A stretch of DNA of 59,955 nucleotides from Actinomycetota bacterium (lineage in GTDB: Bacteria; Actinomycetota; Actinomycetes; Actinomycetales; Microbacteriaceae): positions 1-59,955 of the forward strand of contig WLIA01000005.1 of assembly GCA_009702455.1 (NCBI GenBank), read 5' to 3'. The notes below the pieces were generated by a model. That model was not told the DNA's origin, searched no databases, and saw only the letters and a program-made list of their open reading frames with translations. Below are positions 8,635 through 17,902 of this stretch, one piece after another. The position numbers and the translations under genes are program-made. The stretch's first letter is position 1; every line of letters starts with the position of its first letter.

Positions 8635-9905
8635 TAGTTGCTCGCCTTCTGCTCGGTTGAAGCACTGCCCTTGCCAAGACGAGCGGCAATCCACTCAGAA
8701 ATTGGCTTGCGCTTTGGCGGCTGAGGCAATCTAAACAACGCACGGATGAGTGGCGGCGCGGCAATGAACATCACAATCAGCGCTTGAACCACGTGCAGAA
8801 TTTCTGGAGCAACACCAACGACCTGCATTGCTGGGCCACCGGCTTTGAAAGCGCCGAACAGCAAGCCGGCGGCAAAGATTCCACCAGCTCGTGAACCACC
8901 CAGCAGGGCAACCGTAATGGCGTCGAAACCGATGTTGGCGTGAATCGACGGGGTGACGCCACCAACAGCCGTTAGGCCCTGGTTTGCGCCCGCCAAGCCG
9001 GCGAACGCAGCCGAAGCAGCCATTGCCCAGACGAAGGTTCGCTCGACCCTGATGCCGGCAGCGCGGGCGGCGTTGGCGTTGAAACCGACCATTCTGAAGC
9101 GGTAGCCGATGGTTGAGCGTTCCATGAGCCACCAGTAGAAGAAGGTGGCACCGATTGCGATTATCAGACCCCAGTTGAGGCGGTACTGGTCGGTGAAGAG
9201 GTTTGGCAAGACTGCGGTCTCGAGAGCCGGGTCGGCTTTAGGTGTGCCGCCGCCATCTTTTTCGAGCAGCAAGCCAGGCGTGCGCAAGAAAAATGAGAAC
9301 AGGTTGAGAGCCACGTAGTTCAACATGATTGTCACGATGACTTCGTGCGCACCGGTGCGAGCTTTCAAGAACCCAACTATCGCGCCGTAGGCCGCCGCGA
9401 AGATCACGGCAACGATTACGGCGACGATTGTGTGAATAACAAATGGCAACTGAATTTGAGTTGCAACATAGGTAACGCCGATTAGTGAGAATGCCATCTG
9501 GCCGACAGCACCGATGTTGAAAAGGCCGACCCTAAAGCCGAGGCCCACTCCGAGGCCAGCCAAAATCAGTGGCGCAGCAAAACGAAGCGTTTCGGTTATC
9601 GGTCGAATTGCAATTTCAAAGGTGTCGGCCTGAGTGTTGAAGATTGCACCTCTGAATAGCGCGCCATAACCGTCGCCGATGGTTTTGCCCATCGCGCCGA
9701 AGGTGTCACCCGGACGACTGAAGAAGTAACCGAAAGACTTGAGCACCTCTGGGTTGAAGACCACCATGAAGATTGCGCCGACAGCAAAGCCGACAAAAAT
9801 CGAGAGGATGGTTCGCACCGGTGATCCGGTCAAAATCTCGCGAAGCACCTGACTCGAGGTTGAGTCGTTCTCGAGCTTTTCTACTTTCACTTTCGACTTA
9901 CTCAT
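8634..9905 (-). CDS. Nucleoside ABC transporter permease (NupP/YufP-like)
   Basis: First permease of the nucleoside importer, 423 residues with a cytoplasmic N-terminal segment and multiple membrane helices. Family hallmarks include GLGVGLGFRVGLFNIGAVGQ and FNANAARAAGIRVERTFVWAM, as in the BPD_transp_2 family that covers ribose/nucleoside importers. The ATG overlaps the ATPase stop (ATGA), and its stop overlaps the next permease start, so ATPase and both permeases should be made in fixed proportion. The C terminus is basic and cytoplasmic (LPQPPKRKPISEW). Confidence 0.9.
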   Translation of the reverse strand: MSKSKVKVEKLENDSTSSQVLREILTGSPVRTILSIFVGFAVGAIFMVVFNPEVLKSFGYFFSRPGDTFGAMGKTIGDGYGALFRGAIFNTQADTFEIAIRPITETLRFAAPLILAGLGVGLGFRVGLFNIGAVGQMAFSLIGVTYVATQIQLPFVIHTIVAVIVAVIFAAAYGAIVGFLKARTGAHEVIVTIMLNYVALNLFSFFLRTPGLLLEKDGGGTPKADPALETAVLPNLFTDQYRLNWGLIIAIGATFFYWWLMERSTIGYRFRMVGFNANAARAAGIRVERTFVWAMAASAAFAGLAGANQGLTAVGGVTPSIHANIGFDAITVALLGGSRAGGIFAAGLLFGAFKAGGPAMQVVGVAPEILHVVQALIVMFIAAPPLIRALFRLPQPPKRKPISEWIAARLGKGSASTEQKASN

Positions 9906-11410
9906 GCGGCAACACCAGCCATCATCTTTCCGAGGGTTTCGCGCGACACGTTTGCGTCGACAATTCCCACAATTTTTCCGCGATACATAACGGCAATTCG
10001 ATCGGCAAGAGCAAGCACTTCGTCTAGCTCGGTTGAGATCAACAACACGGCTTTGCCCTCGTCGCGTTCGGCGACGATGCGCTCATGGATGAACTCAATC
10101 GACCCAACGTCAACGCCGCGTGTTGGTTGCGACACAATCAGCAACTTGACTTCGCGACTGAGTTCGCGGGCAACGACAACCTTCTGCTGGTTTCCGCCAG
10201 AGAGCTTCTGGGCCTGAGTGCTCGCCGAAGGTGTGCGCACGTCAAAGGCCTTGATGAGTTGATTGGCAATTCGATCGCGGCTGGCAAAGTCGATGGCCAC
10301 ACCCTTGGCAAAAGGCTTGCCATAAGAGCCGTTGAGCATCAGGTTCTCGGCGATGTCAAACTCGCCCACCAGGCCGTCTTTCTTGCGGTCTTCTGGCACA
10401 TAACCGATGCCGGCCTCAAGGCGCTGGCGAACAGATTGGTTGTCGACATAAACGTCGTTGAGCGCGATTGCTCCACGACCCTTAACGACATGGCGCAGGC
10501 CGAGCAGCGCTTCGGCAAGCTCGGTTTGGCCGTTGCCCTGCACCCCTGCAATCGCCAAGACTTCGCCGGCCTGAACATTGAACGAGACTCCGTCGACAGC
10601 AAGTTGTTTGCGGTCATCTTCAACATGGATGTCTTCAACGCGCAAGACCAAGTTGCCACCCTGCTTAGCAACAGACTTGTTAACTTTGAGGTCGACTTCA
10701 CGACCCACCATCATTGTGGCAAGTTCGCCAGCGGTGCTGGTTGGCTTAGCCTGGCCAACGACCTTGCCCTGACGAATCACAGTGATTTTGTCTGACACCG
10801 CTTGTACTTCGCGCAGCTTGTGGGTGATGAAAATGATTGAGGTTCCGGCGGCAGCGAGGTCGCGCATGATCTGCATTAGCTCGTCGGTCTCTTGCGGGGT
10901 GAGCACGGCAGTCGGTTCGTCGAGAACCAAGATTTTTGCGTCGCGAATAAGCGACTTGATGATTTCTACACGCTGCTGAGCACCTACCGGCAAGTCAGAA
11001 ACCAGAGCATCCGGGTCTACGTCGAAACCAAAGCGGTCTGAAAGTGCGCGAACTTTTTTGCGCGCTGCATCTAGATCGAGCACACCGAGTTTCTTGGTTG
11101 GCTCGTTTCCGAGCACCACGTTTTCGGCAACGGTGAAAACAGGAATCAGCATGAAATGCTGGTGCACCATTCCGATGCCGGCGGCCATCGCATCGCCAGG
11201 ACCCTTGAAGTTTTGCTCAACACCGTCGAGCAGAATTGTTCCTTCTTCGGCTTGGTATAGGCCATAGAGAACATTCATGAGTGTGCTCTTGCCGGCACCG
11301 TTCTCACCGAGAAGTGCGTGAATTTCACCCGGTTCAACAACTAGGTCGATGCGATCGTTAGCGACCAACGTGCCAAAGCGCTTAGTAACTTGGCGCAACT
11401 CGAGCTTCAT
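9902..11410 (-). CDS. Nucleoside ABC transporter ATP-binding protein, two fused ATPase domains (NupO/YufO-like)
   Basis: The 502-residue tandem ATPase powers the nucleoside importer. The N-terminal domain has a canonical Walker A (GENGAGKST), Q-loop region, signature variant LPVGAQQRVEII and Walker B ILVLDEPTAVL. The C-terminal domain has a degenerate Walker A (AGVQGNGQTEL, Gln in place of Lys) but a clear signature LSGGNQQKVVVARE, the usual asymmetry of sugar/nucleoside ABC ATPases. It is the first gene after the hairpin that separates it from the substrate-binding lipoprotein, and its stop overlaps the following permease start. Confidence 0.93.
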   Translation of the reverse strand: MKLELRQVTKRFGTLVANDRIDLVVEPGEIHALLGENGAGKSTLMNVLYGLYQAEEGTILLDGVEQNFKGPGDAMAAGIGMVHQHFMLIPVFTVAENVVLGNEPTKKLGVLDLDAARKKVRALSDRFGFDVDPDALVSDLPVGAQQRVEIIKSLIRDAKILVLDEPTAVLTPQETDELMQIMRDLAAAGTSIIFITHKLREVQAVSDKITVIRQGKVVGQAKPTSTAGELATMMVGREVDLKVNKSVAKQGGNLVLRVEDIHVEDDRKQLAVDGVSFNVQAGEVLAIAGVQGNGQTELAEALLGLRHVVKGRGAIALNDVYVDNQSVRQRLEAGIGYVPEDRKKDGLVGEFDIAENLMLNGSYGKPFAKGVAIDFASRDRIANQLIKAFDVRTPSASTQAQKLSGGNQQKVVVARELSREVKLLIVSQPTRGVDVGSIEFIHERIVAERDEGKAVLLISTELDEVLALADRIAVMYRGKIVGIVDANVSRETLGKMMAGVAA

Positions 11411-11461
11411 GCCACTCCTTTGTAGTTCAGATACAAATCTAACCGACCTTTAAAGCAGAAA

Positions 11462-11487
11462 CTGCCGAGGCCAAAAGGCCTCGGCAG
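11462..11487 (-). terminator. Strong hairpin between the binding-protein gene and the ABC genes (attenuator)
   Basis: A perfect 11-bp stem, CTGCCGAGGCC / GGCCTCGGCAG, with a 4-base loop, begins 16 bases past the stop codon of the substrate-binding lipoprotein gene. In the minus-strand transcript it is followed by TTTCTGCTTT, a weak U-rich tract. The position suggests partial termination or 3'-end protection that leaves more mRNA for the binding protein than for ATPase and permeases, as in many ABC importer operons. Confidence 0.85.
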
Positions 11488-11502
11488 CATCCGTGTTTGA
11501 GA

Positions 11503-12561
11503 CTAGCTCTTCGGGTCTACTTCGCCAGCGATAATCGCTGCCTTCAACTCGTCCAACTTCGCCTTTAGCTCAGCTGAAACCTTGCTGTCGAAGTCGTGGA
11601 ATGGCGATAGGCCGGTTCCGTCGTTCTCTAGGGTTCCAACGTAAGCGTCACCGCTGAAGGTGCCGCCGTTGATTGCTAGGTCGTTGATTAGGTCGAATAC
11701 GGCCTTAGTCATGCGCTTCTCAACTGAAACGAGAACTAGAGGTGCGTACTCTGGTGAGTTGACTGCACGGTCGCTGTCAACACCGATCATTACGACATCC
11801 TTGCCCGAAGCCTTGATTGCCTCTGACAATGCGCCCAACTGCTCGCCGGCAACAGGCATGATTACGTCTGCACCTAGCTTGATCTGTGAAGCAGAGATGG
11901 TCTTTGAGACACCGCTGTTAGGAGCGAAGTCACCCATGAAGTCACCCTTTTCGGTGGCTGGGTCCCAGCCAACAACCTTGATGGTCTTGCCTGAGTCAGC
12001 TGCGTACTTCATTGCGCCGTTGTAGAAACCGGTCATGAAGTCGGTAACAGCAGGAATCTGCACTCCACCGTAGGTACCAACAACACCGGTCTTTGAGTAA
12101 CCAGCAGCTAGGTAACCAGCAAGGAAGCTTGACTCAACCATGTTGTAGTTGAACGGCTTTAGGTTTGCGTTGCCTTCTGACCATCCGTCAACAGTGACGA
12201 AGTTTACGGTTGGGTTTGCCTTTGCAGCAGCGTTAACTGCAGCCACTAGGTTGAAGCCAACTGCAACAGTGATGTCGCAACCTGCGTCGATCATCTGCTG
12301 AAGGTTTGGCTCGAAAGCTTCTGCCGATGCTGATTCAGCATCTGCGGTCTCGACACCAAGCTGAGTCTTTGCCTGCATTAGGCCGGTGTAAACAGACTCG
12401 TTGAATGACTTGTCGTTCCAGCTACCCTCGTCGGCAACGGCACAAGCCTTGAAATCAACTGGGGTAACGGTTGGCTCGGTGGCCGGTGCGGCACAACCCG
12501 AAAGAACCAAACCAAAAGTAGCTGCAATTGCAACTGCTGATGAAATGCGTGAGATTTTCAC
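11503..12561 (-). CDS. bmpA: BMP family nucleoside-binding lipoprotein
   Basis: Extracytoplasmic substrate-binding lipoprotein of the nucleoside importer, 352 residues. A signal peptide ends in the lipobox LSGC with Cys23. The mature part has the BMP/PnrA family features DEGSWNDKSFNESVYTG, a central IPAVTDFMTGFYNGA and the late VMIGVDSDRAV. The start is a GTG preceded by the Shine-Dalgarno GAGAGGA. It heads the nucleoside operon; the 127-base gap to the upstream mannose-1-phosphate guanylyltransferase presumably holds the promoter, but I could not fix its elements. Confidence 0.93.
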   Translation of the reverse strand: MKISRISSAVAIAATFGLVLSGCAAPATEPTVTPVDFKACAVADEGSWNDKSFNESVYTGLMQAKTQLGVETADAESASAEAFEPNLQQMIDAGCDITVAVGFNLVAAVNAAAKANPTVNFVTVDGWSEGNANLKPFNYNMVESSFLAGYLAAGYSKTGVVGTYGGVQIPAVTDFMTGFYNGAMKYAADSGKTIKVVGWDPATEKGDFMGDFAPNSGVSKTISASQIKLGADVIMPVAGEQLGALSEAIKASGKDVVMIGVDSDRAVNSPEYAPLVLVSVEKRMTKAVFDLINDLAINGGTFSGDAYVGTLENDGTGLSPFHDFDSKVSAELKAKLDELKAAIIAGEVDPKS

Positions 12562-12688
12562 TTATTTTCCTCTCATAACGACCATGGATTTCACAGCCGT
12601 TCGGTGGCTTAAGACTATGACCATTTATTACCCAAAAAGAACATGAGAGGCCATTGGTGAGCGATTTAACGCAGTTGTTACAAAGCCT

Positions 12689-13792
12689 TTATAAAACGTC
12701 GCTGTGGCCGGTGGCCTTGAGCGCATCGACCAGAGACTTCACTTTTTGGGCGTGGGCCTTGGTGGTAATCAGCAGTGCATCTGGGGTATCGACCACGATC
12801 ACGTCTTCGAGGCCGATTAGGGCAATCAACCGATTGCTCTCGCTAACCAAAATTCCACTGGATGAGTCTGCGAGCACCTTGGCGTTGCCGAGAACTGCCA
12901 GGTTTCCGCTGCGGCCCTGAGACTGAAGCTCAGCGATGGCAGCGAAGTCGCCAACATCGTGCCAGCTGAAAGATGCGGGAACCACGGCAACCAAACCGGC
13001 AGCCGCTGCCGGCTCGGCCACCGAGTAATCGATGGCGACTTTCTTCAGGTTGTTCCAGATGCGAGCAACGGTTTCTGCCCGAGCTGGCGTATCCCAGGAA
13101 TCTGCAATTTCGATGATCGAAGCGTGAAGCTGTGGCTCGCTCTTGGCCAACTGATCGAGCAGCAACTTTGCCGGGGCGATGAACATACCGGCGTTCCAGA
13201 GATACTTGCCAGATTCGACGTAACGTTTGGCCTTCTCGATGTTCGGCTTCTCAACAAACTTGGCAACTTCGCGAGCGGTGTCTGCGCCTTCGATTCGGCT
13301 GCCGGTCTTGATGTAGCCGAAGCCAACAGAAGGTTCGGTCGGGGTGATTCCGATGGTGACGATTTTGCCTGTGGCGGCAACTTCGATTGCCTCGCGAACG
13401 GTCTTTTCGAATTTCGCGCCTTCGACAATTACATGGTCTGCAGCAAATGAACCAATGATCACATCAGGTTCACGCTTTGCCAAAATCGCTGCCGCGAGCG
13501 CGATGGCAGCAGTTGAATCTTTTGGCGATTTTTCGAGAAACAGGTTGTTGGCGATTAGGTCGTCGAGTTGTTCTTCGACAGCGCTCTGATGTGCCTCACC
13601 GGTAACGACAACAATGCGCTCTGGCGGAGTGAGCGGAAGAAGGCGGTCCCAGGTGTCTTGAAGAAGTGTCTGGCCCGAGCCGGTGAGGTCGTGCAAAAAC
13701 TTAGGCGCAGCGGCTCGCGAAAGGGGCCAAAGTCGGCTGCCGATTCCGCCGGCTGGGATGATGCTAAAAAAGCGATCGATTGGGGCGCTCAT
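12689..13792 (-). CDS. manC: Mannose-1-phosphate guanylyltransferase
   Basis: Makes GDP-mannose from mannose-1-phosphate and GTP for glycan synthesis. The 367-residue protein has the nucleotidyltransferase signature PAGGIGSRLWPLSR, the GSFAADHVI metal/base region, GYIKTG and FVEKP motifs, and the KYLWNAGMF motif. It is single-domain, without the C-terminal phosphomannose isomerase domain of longer ManC proteins. It is transcribed divergently from the succinate dehydrogenase operon and followed by the nucleoside operon on the same strand. No clear terminator was seen after it. The possible source of mannose-1-phosphate is the phosphosugar mutase at 2902. Confidence 0.92.
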   Translation of the reverse strand: MSAPIDRFFSIIPAGGIGSRLWPLSRAAAPKFLHDLTGSGQTLLQDTWDRLLPLTPPERIVVVTGEAHQSAVEEQLDDLIANNLFLEKSPKDSTAAIALAAAILAKREPDVIIGSFAADHVIVEGAKFEKTVREAIEVAATGKIVTIGITPTEPSVGFGYIKTGSRIEGADTAREVAKFVEKPNIEKAKRYVESGKYLWNAGMFIAPAKLLLDQLAKSEPQLHASIIEIADSWDTPARAETVARIWNNLKKVAIDYSVAEPAAAAGLVAVVPASFSWHDVGDFAAIAELQSQGRSGNLAVLGNAKVLADSSSGILVSESNRLIALIGLEDVIVVDTPDALLITTKAHAQKVKSLVDALKATGHSDVL

Positions 13793-13824
13793 AACCTAAA
13801 AACCCTAGCCGAATAAGGCAAAAA

Positions 13825-13855
13825 CTGACAGGGGCGGGTTTTGCTCGTTTACACT
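13825..13855 (+). promoter_or_regulatory. Candidate promoter for sdhCDAB
   Basis: CTGACA at 13825-13830 matches the -35 consensus at five of six positions, and TACACT at 13850-13855 matches the -10 at four of six, with 19 bases between. The gap between divergent manC and sdhC is only 114 bases, so a promoter must lie here; the spacer is longer than ideal, so the exact boxes are uncertain. Confidence 0.35.
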
Positions 13856-13906
13856 TAACAAGAGTTTTGACGCTTATTTCAAGCAAATCAACCGAGGAGG
13901 GCTTAA

Positions 13907-14281
13907 TTGCCATCAAAGCCAGCAGGCACCCTGTATCGCGGAAAAGTAGGTATGTGGTCGTGGGTGCTTCACCGCATCACCGGCGTTGCCATATTCTTCT
14001 TTCTATTGGTGCACGTTCTCGATACCTCTTTGGTGCGACTTAGCCCAGAGGCTTACGACGTGGTCATCGCGACCTACAAGACCCCAATCATCGGCTTGGC
14101 CGAGCTTGGTCTAGTGGCTGCCATTTTGTTTCACGCATTCAACGGAATTCGCATTATCTTGATCGACTTCTGGTCGAAGGGTTCGAAGTATCAGAACGCG
14201 ATGTTCTGGGTTGTCGTATCGATCGCATTTGTGATCTTCGCGATCTTCACCCCGCGCCACCTCGGAAACGTTTTCGGATAA
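13907..14281 (+). CDS. sdhC: Succinate dehydrogenase cytochrome b556 subunit
   Basis: Membrane anchor of complex II, 124 residues with three hydrophobic helices. The SdhC signatures are visible: SWVLHRITGVAIFFF in helix I, and LFHAFNGIRIILID, whose His is the likely haem ligand. The start is TTG, chosen because GAGGAGG ends 6 bases upstream and there is no earlier in-frame ATG near it. It is the first gene of sdhCDAB and binds quinone and haem together with SdhD. Confidence 0.93.
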   Translation: MPSKPAGTLYRGKVGMWSWVLHRITGVAIFFFLLVHVLDTSLVRLSPEAYDVVIATYKTPIIGLAELGLVAAILFHAFNGIRIILIDFWSKGSKYQNAMFWVVVSIAFVIFAIFTPRHLGNVFG

Positions 14282-14294
14282 GCGGGAGATAAAA

Positions 14295-14738
14295 ATGTCA
14301 ATTGTCATCGAGCCACCACGCACCGCGAAACCTAAGCGCACCAACTGGGAAAAATGGGGTTGGATCTACATGCGCGTCTCTGGCGTCGCACTGATCATTC
14401 TCGTCTTCGGTCACCTGTTCGCAAACCTCTGGGTCGGTGAGGGCATCAAGGCAATCGACTTTGCCTTCGTAGCCGGCAAGTGGTCTGACCCGTTCTGGCA
14501 GGTCTGGGATCTGCTCATGCTTTGGTTGGCACTCATCCATGGAACAAATGGAATGAGAACCATTGTTAACGACTACGCAGAGCGCGAAAAAACTCGCAAG
14601 AGGTTGGTTTGGATTCTTTGGGCAACCTGTGTCGCACTAATCGTGCTCGGCACCTTGGTTATCTACACGTTCGATCCTTGCCCTGCAAACGGAACACCAG
14701 AAAACTTGCCGAGCTTCTGCCCGGTTAACCAGTCATAA
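14295..14738 (+). CDS. sdhD: Succinate dehydrogenase hydrophobic membrane anchor subunit
   Basis: Second membrane anchor of complex II, 147 residues with three predicted helices (centred on VSGVALIILVFGHLFANLW, LLMLWLALIHGTNGMRTIV and WATCVALIVLGTLVIYTF). The HGTNGMRTIVNDYAER motif is typical of actinobacterial SdhD, and its His is a candidate haem ligand. It starts 14 bases after sdhC with the Shine-Dalgarno GGGAG and ends 23 bases before sdhA. Confidence 0.9.
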   Translation: MSIVIEPPRTAKPKRTNWEKWGWIYMRVSGVALIILVFGHLFANLWVGEGIKAIDFAFVAGKWSDPFWQVWDLLMLWLALIHGTNGMRTIVNDYAEREKTRKRLVWILWATCVALIVLGTLVIYTFDPCPANGTPENLPSFCPVNQS

Positions 14739-14761
14739 CAATAGAAATCAGGAACTAGTAA

Positions 14762-16537
14762 TTGTCGAATCCGAAAATTCACTACTACCAGCATGACGTT
14801 GTCATCGTTGGCGCCGGTGGCGCTGGCATGCGTGCGGCTATCGAAGCCGGTCCACACGCAAAGACGGCCGTCATTTCGAAGCTGTTTCCGACGCGTTCGC
14901 ACACCGGTGCTGCCCAGGGCGGCATGGCTGCAGCCCTTGCCAACGTTGAAGAAGACAGCTGGGAGTGGCACACTTTCGACACCGTAAAGGGTGGCGACTA
15001 CCTAGTTGACCAGGATGCCGCAGAGATTCTCGCGAAGGAATCAGTGCAGGCCGTTATCGACCTCGAGAACATGGGTCTACCTTTCAACCGCACACCAGAC
15101 GGCAAGATCGACCAGCGTCGTTTCGGTGGCCACACTCGCGACCACGGCAAGGCTCCGGTTCGCCGCTCTTGCTACGCAGCCGACCGCACCGGTCACATGA
15201 TTCTGCAGACCCTGTATCAGAACTGCGTGAAGCTCGGCATTGAGTTTTACAACGAGTTCTACGTGCTCGACCTAGTCATGACCAAGGTCGGAAAAGAAGA
15301 GCGCCCATCTGCTGTTGTTGCTTACGAACTTGCCACCGGAGAGCTTCACGTTTTTCAGGGCAAGAGCATCGTGTTTGCAACCGGTGGTTTCGGCAAGATC
15401 TTCAAGACCACTTCGAACGCGCACACTCTCACAGGTGACGGTGTTGGAATCATTTACCGCAAGGGTCTTCCTCTCGAAGACATGGAGTTCTACCAGTTTC
15501 ACCCAACCGGCCTAGCCGGGCTCGGAATTCTTTTGTCTGAAGCCGCTCGCGGTGAAGGTGGCATCTTGCGCAACGCATCGGGTGAACGCTTCATGGAGCG
15601 TTATGCACCGGCAATCAAAGACCTCGCGCCACGCGACATGGTTGCCCGCGCGATGGCAAACGAAGTTCGCGAAGGTCGCGGTGCTGGCCCGAACAAAGAT
15701 TATGTTTTGCTCGACCTAACTCACCTGCCGCCAGAGGTTATCGACGCGAAGCTTCCTGACATCACAGAGTTTGCTCGCACCTACCTTGGTGTCGAGCCTT
15801 ACACCGAACCGGTTCCGGTTTTCCCGACAGCGCACTACGCGATGGGTGGAATTCCAACCAACATCAAGGCCGAGGTTCTCAGCGACAACAAGACCGTGGT
15901 CAAGGGCCTCTATGCCGCGGGCGAATGCGCCTGCGTTTCGGTGCACGGCGCAAACCGCCTGGGCACCAACTCGCTGCTCGACATAAACGTGTTCGGCAAG
16001 CGCGCCGGCATCTACGCGGTCGAATATGCCAAGGATGCCGACTTCGTGCCGCTTCCGACTAACGCGGCAGCCGAAGTGATATCGATGATTGACAAGGTTC
16101 GCAAGTCGAAGGGCACCGAGAAGGTTGCCGTTTTGCGCAAGGAACTACAAGACACCATGGACCTCAACGCTCAGGTTTACCGCACAGAAGACTCGCTTAA
16201 CGAAGCTCTCGAAAAGATTGCCGAATTGCGCGATCGCTACAGCCGCATCTCAGTTCAAGACAAGGGTCAGCGTTTCAACACCGACCTTCTCGAAGCAATC
16301 GAGTTGGGTTTCTTGCTAGACCTCGCAGAGGTTTTGGCATTCACTGCCCGCGAACGTCGCGAGAGCCGCGGCGGTCACTACCGTGAAGACTTCGAAGAGC
16401 GCAACGACAAGAAGTTCATGGTGCACTCAATGGCCTACCTGACAAACAAGAAACCAAAGAAGCCTGGCGACAACATCAAGATCGACTGGAAGCCAGTCAC
16501 CATTACCAACTATCCACCAATGGAGCGTAAGTACTAA
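14762..16537 (+). CDS. sdhA: Succinate dehydrogenase flavoprotein subunit
   Basis: Catalytic subunit oxidising succinate to fumarate with covalently bound FAD, 591 residues. Motifs: Rossmann [26 protein letters not shown], where the His carries the [39 protein letters not shown]; and the substrate-site [13 protein letters not shown]. The C-terminal domain ends in [11 protein letters not shown], as expected. The start is TTG at 14762 with AGGA about 9 bases upstream; there is no better-placed ATG. Its stop overlaps the sdhB ATG (TAATG). Confidence 0.95.
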   Translation: MSNPKIHYYQHDVVIVGAGGAGMRAAIEAGPHAKTAVISKLFPTRSHTGAAQGGMAAALANVEEDSWEWHTFDTVKGGDYLVDQDAAEILAKESVQAVIDLENMGLPFNRTPDGKIDQRRFGGHTRDHGKAPVRRSCYAADRTGHMILQTLYQNCVKLGIEFYNEFYVLDLVMTKVGKEERPSAVVAYELATGELHVFQGKSIVFATGGFGKIFKTTSNAHTLTGDGVGIIYRKGLPLEDMEFYQFHPTGLAGLGILLSEAARGEGGILRNASGERFMERYAPAIKDLAPRDMVARAMANEVREGRGAGPNKDYVLLDLTHLPPEVIDAKLPDITEFARTYLGVEPYTEPVPVFPTAHYAMGGIPTNIKAEVLSDNKTVVKGLYAAGECACVSVHGANRLGTNSLLDINVFGKRAGIYAVEYAKDADFVPLPTNAAAEVISMIDKVRKSKGTEKVAVLRKELQDTMDLNAQVYRTEDSLNEALEKIAELRDRYSRISVQDKGQRFNTDLLEAIELGFLLDLAEVLAFTARERRESRGGHYREDFEERNDKKFMVHSMAYLTNKKPKKPGDNIKIDWKPVTITNYPPMERKY

Positions 16538-17277
16538 TGGCAACTGAATTCGAAGAGCTGGGCGCTGTCGCGGCTTTCAACGTGACACTATTTATTCGTC
16601 GATTCAACCCAGAGGATGGCCTCGAGGCGCGCTGGGAAGACTTCGATGTTCAGGTGCACGGCACCGACCGCGTTCTCGACGCGCTGCACAAGATTAAGTG
16701 GGAGATTGACGGTTCGGTAACCTTCCGTCGTTCATGCGCACACGGTGTTTGCGGATCAGACGCCATGCGAATCAACGGTCGCAACCGTCTTGCTTGCAAG
16801 ACCCTAATCAAAGACCTCGACATCACACAGCCGATTTACGTTGAGCCAATCAAGGGCCTTGAAGTTGAAAAAGACCTGGTTGTAAACATGGAGCCTTTCT
16901 ACAAGGCCTACCGCGATGTGCAGCCGTTCTTGATTGCAAGCGACAAGCCAACCAAAGAGCGTTTGCAGAGCCCAGAAGATCGCGCACGCTTTGACGACAC
17001 CACCAAGTGCATCTTGTGCGCTGCCTGCACCAGCTCGTGCCCGGTGTTCTGGACAGACGGTCAGTACTTCGGCCCGGCAGCAATTGTCAACGCGCACCGC
17101 TTTATCTTTGACTCTCGCGACGAGGGCTCAGAAGTTCGCCTAGACATCTTGAACGATAAAGAAGGTGTGTGGCGTTGCCGCACCACCTTCAACTGCACCG
17201 AGGCTTGCCCGCGTGGCATCCAGGTGACCAAGGCGATTGCTGAAGTGAAGCAAGCGATCTTGCGCGGTCGCGCATAA
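16537..17277 (+). CDS. sdhB: Succinate dehydrogenase iron-sulfur subunit
   Basis: Electron-transfer subunit of complex II, 246 residues. The N-terminal [2Fe-2S] motif reads SCAHGVCGSDAMRINGRNRL and ends with Cys; Asp replaces the third Cys, as in Escherichia coli SdhB. The [4Fe-4S] motif CILCAACTSSCP and the [3Fe-4S] motif CRTTFNCTEACPRG are complete. It closes the sdhCDAB operon and is coupled to sdhA through a TAATG junction. Confidence 0.95.
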   Translation: MATEFEELGAVAAFNVTLFIRRFNPEDGLEARWEDFDVQVHGTDRVLDALHKIKWEIDGSVTFRRSCAHGVCGSDAMRINGRNRLACKTLIKDLDITQPIYVEPIKGLEVEKDLVVNMEPFYKAYRDVQPFLIASDKPTKERLQSPEDRARFDDTTKCILCAACTSSCPVFWTDGQYFGPAAIVNAHRFIFDSRDEGSEVRLDILNDKEGVWRCRTTFNCTEACPRGIQVTKAIAEVKQAILRGRA

Positions 17278-17302
17278 TTCTTGTTTCGCCGAACCGGCGC
17301 GA

Positions 17303-17321
17303 GAAGCGAAGTTATCGCTTC
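17303..17321. terminator. Hairpin after sdhB (weak terminator candidate)
   Basis: GAAGCGA / TCGCTTC forms a 7-bp stem with a 5-base loop, 26 bases past the sdhB stop. A smaller CGCCG-AAC-CGGCG hairpin precedes it at 17287-17299. No U-tract follows either, so termination here is only suggested by position. Confidence 0.35.
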
Positions 17322-17403
17322 GAGCACCGAACTTCTAGGGCATGGTTCAGGGACCCGAAGGCTTGGGAATACCCGGCACTCCCCTGACCTTTAAGTTAGA
17401 ACT

Positions 17404-17871
17404 ATGAATGACTCATTCAGCTGCCACTCGGCCAAGCCCGAGGTCACCGAAGTTCGCGCCGGCGTTACCCGCCGAGCAGCGCTCTCAGCATTTGCCGCTG
17501 CCCTAGCAACAGTTGGACTCACATCGCTCTCTGAGTCGGCCTATGCGGCTGCTAAGACCTACAACATCTGCAAGACCACAGACGTCAGAGTTGGCAGCGC
17601 TCGAATGTTCTCAATCGGTGGTCGCTCAATCGTCGTAACCCAGCCGAAGCGGGCAGTATTCAGAGCGTTCGCGGCCGAATGCACTCACGAGGGCGTCACG
17701 CTTTCGAGAAAGCCGGGCAACGTTAGAACCAGCGGCTCAGTGATGATCTGCCCAGAGCACGGAGCACGATTCGACACAACTTCGGGTGCCGCAAAAGGTG
17801 GCCCAACCTCGCAAGCTCTAGGCAAGATCAAGCTCACGGTTTCTGGAACTCAGGTTCGAGTCTCGTTCTAA
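17404..17871 (+). CDS. Exported Rieske [2Fe-2S] protein with Tat signal
   Basis: A 155-residue protein with a twin-arginine-type signal (TRRAALSAFAAALATVGL, cleavage after a YAAA-like site) followed by one Rieske domain. Both halves of the cluster site are present: ECTHEGV (C-x-H) and CPEHGARFD (C-x-x-H), giving two Cys and two His ligands. The length is far below that of bc1 Rieske subunits, and no bc1 gene is nearby. It resembles the small actinobacterial Tat-exported Rieske proteins annotated as ubiquinol-cytochrome c reductase iron-sulfur subunit-like. The redox partner is unknown. It lies downstream of sdhB but 126 bases away, so it is probably a separate transcript. Confidence 0.88.
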   Translation: MNDSFSCHSAKPEVTEVRAGVTRRAALSAFAAALATVGLTSLSESAYAAAKTYNICKTTDVRVGSARMFSIGGRSIVVTQPKRAVFRAFAAECTHEGVTLSRKPGNVRTSGSVMICPEHGARFDTTSGAAKGGPTSQALGKIKLTVSGTQVRVSF

Positions 17872-17902
17872 CAAACTGGCCCGCGAGTTTAGACTTGCGG
17901 CT

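Noticed and set aside
8017-8637. Open frame of 206 codons on the plus strand
   Set aside because: It lies antisense to a permease with clear family motifs; its translation is rich in Arg, His and Asn, as expected of the opposite strand of membrane-protein codons.
10085-10795. Open frame of 236 codons on the plus strand
   Set aside because: It runs opposite the nucleoside ABC ATPase, which has full ATPase motifs there; the antisense product shows no domain and no ribosome site.
17278-17403. A tRNA or small RNA gene after sdhB
   Set aside because: The gap has small hairpins but no T-loop or acceptor-stem pattern, and no other conserved RNA feature could be recognised.
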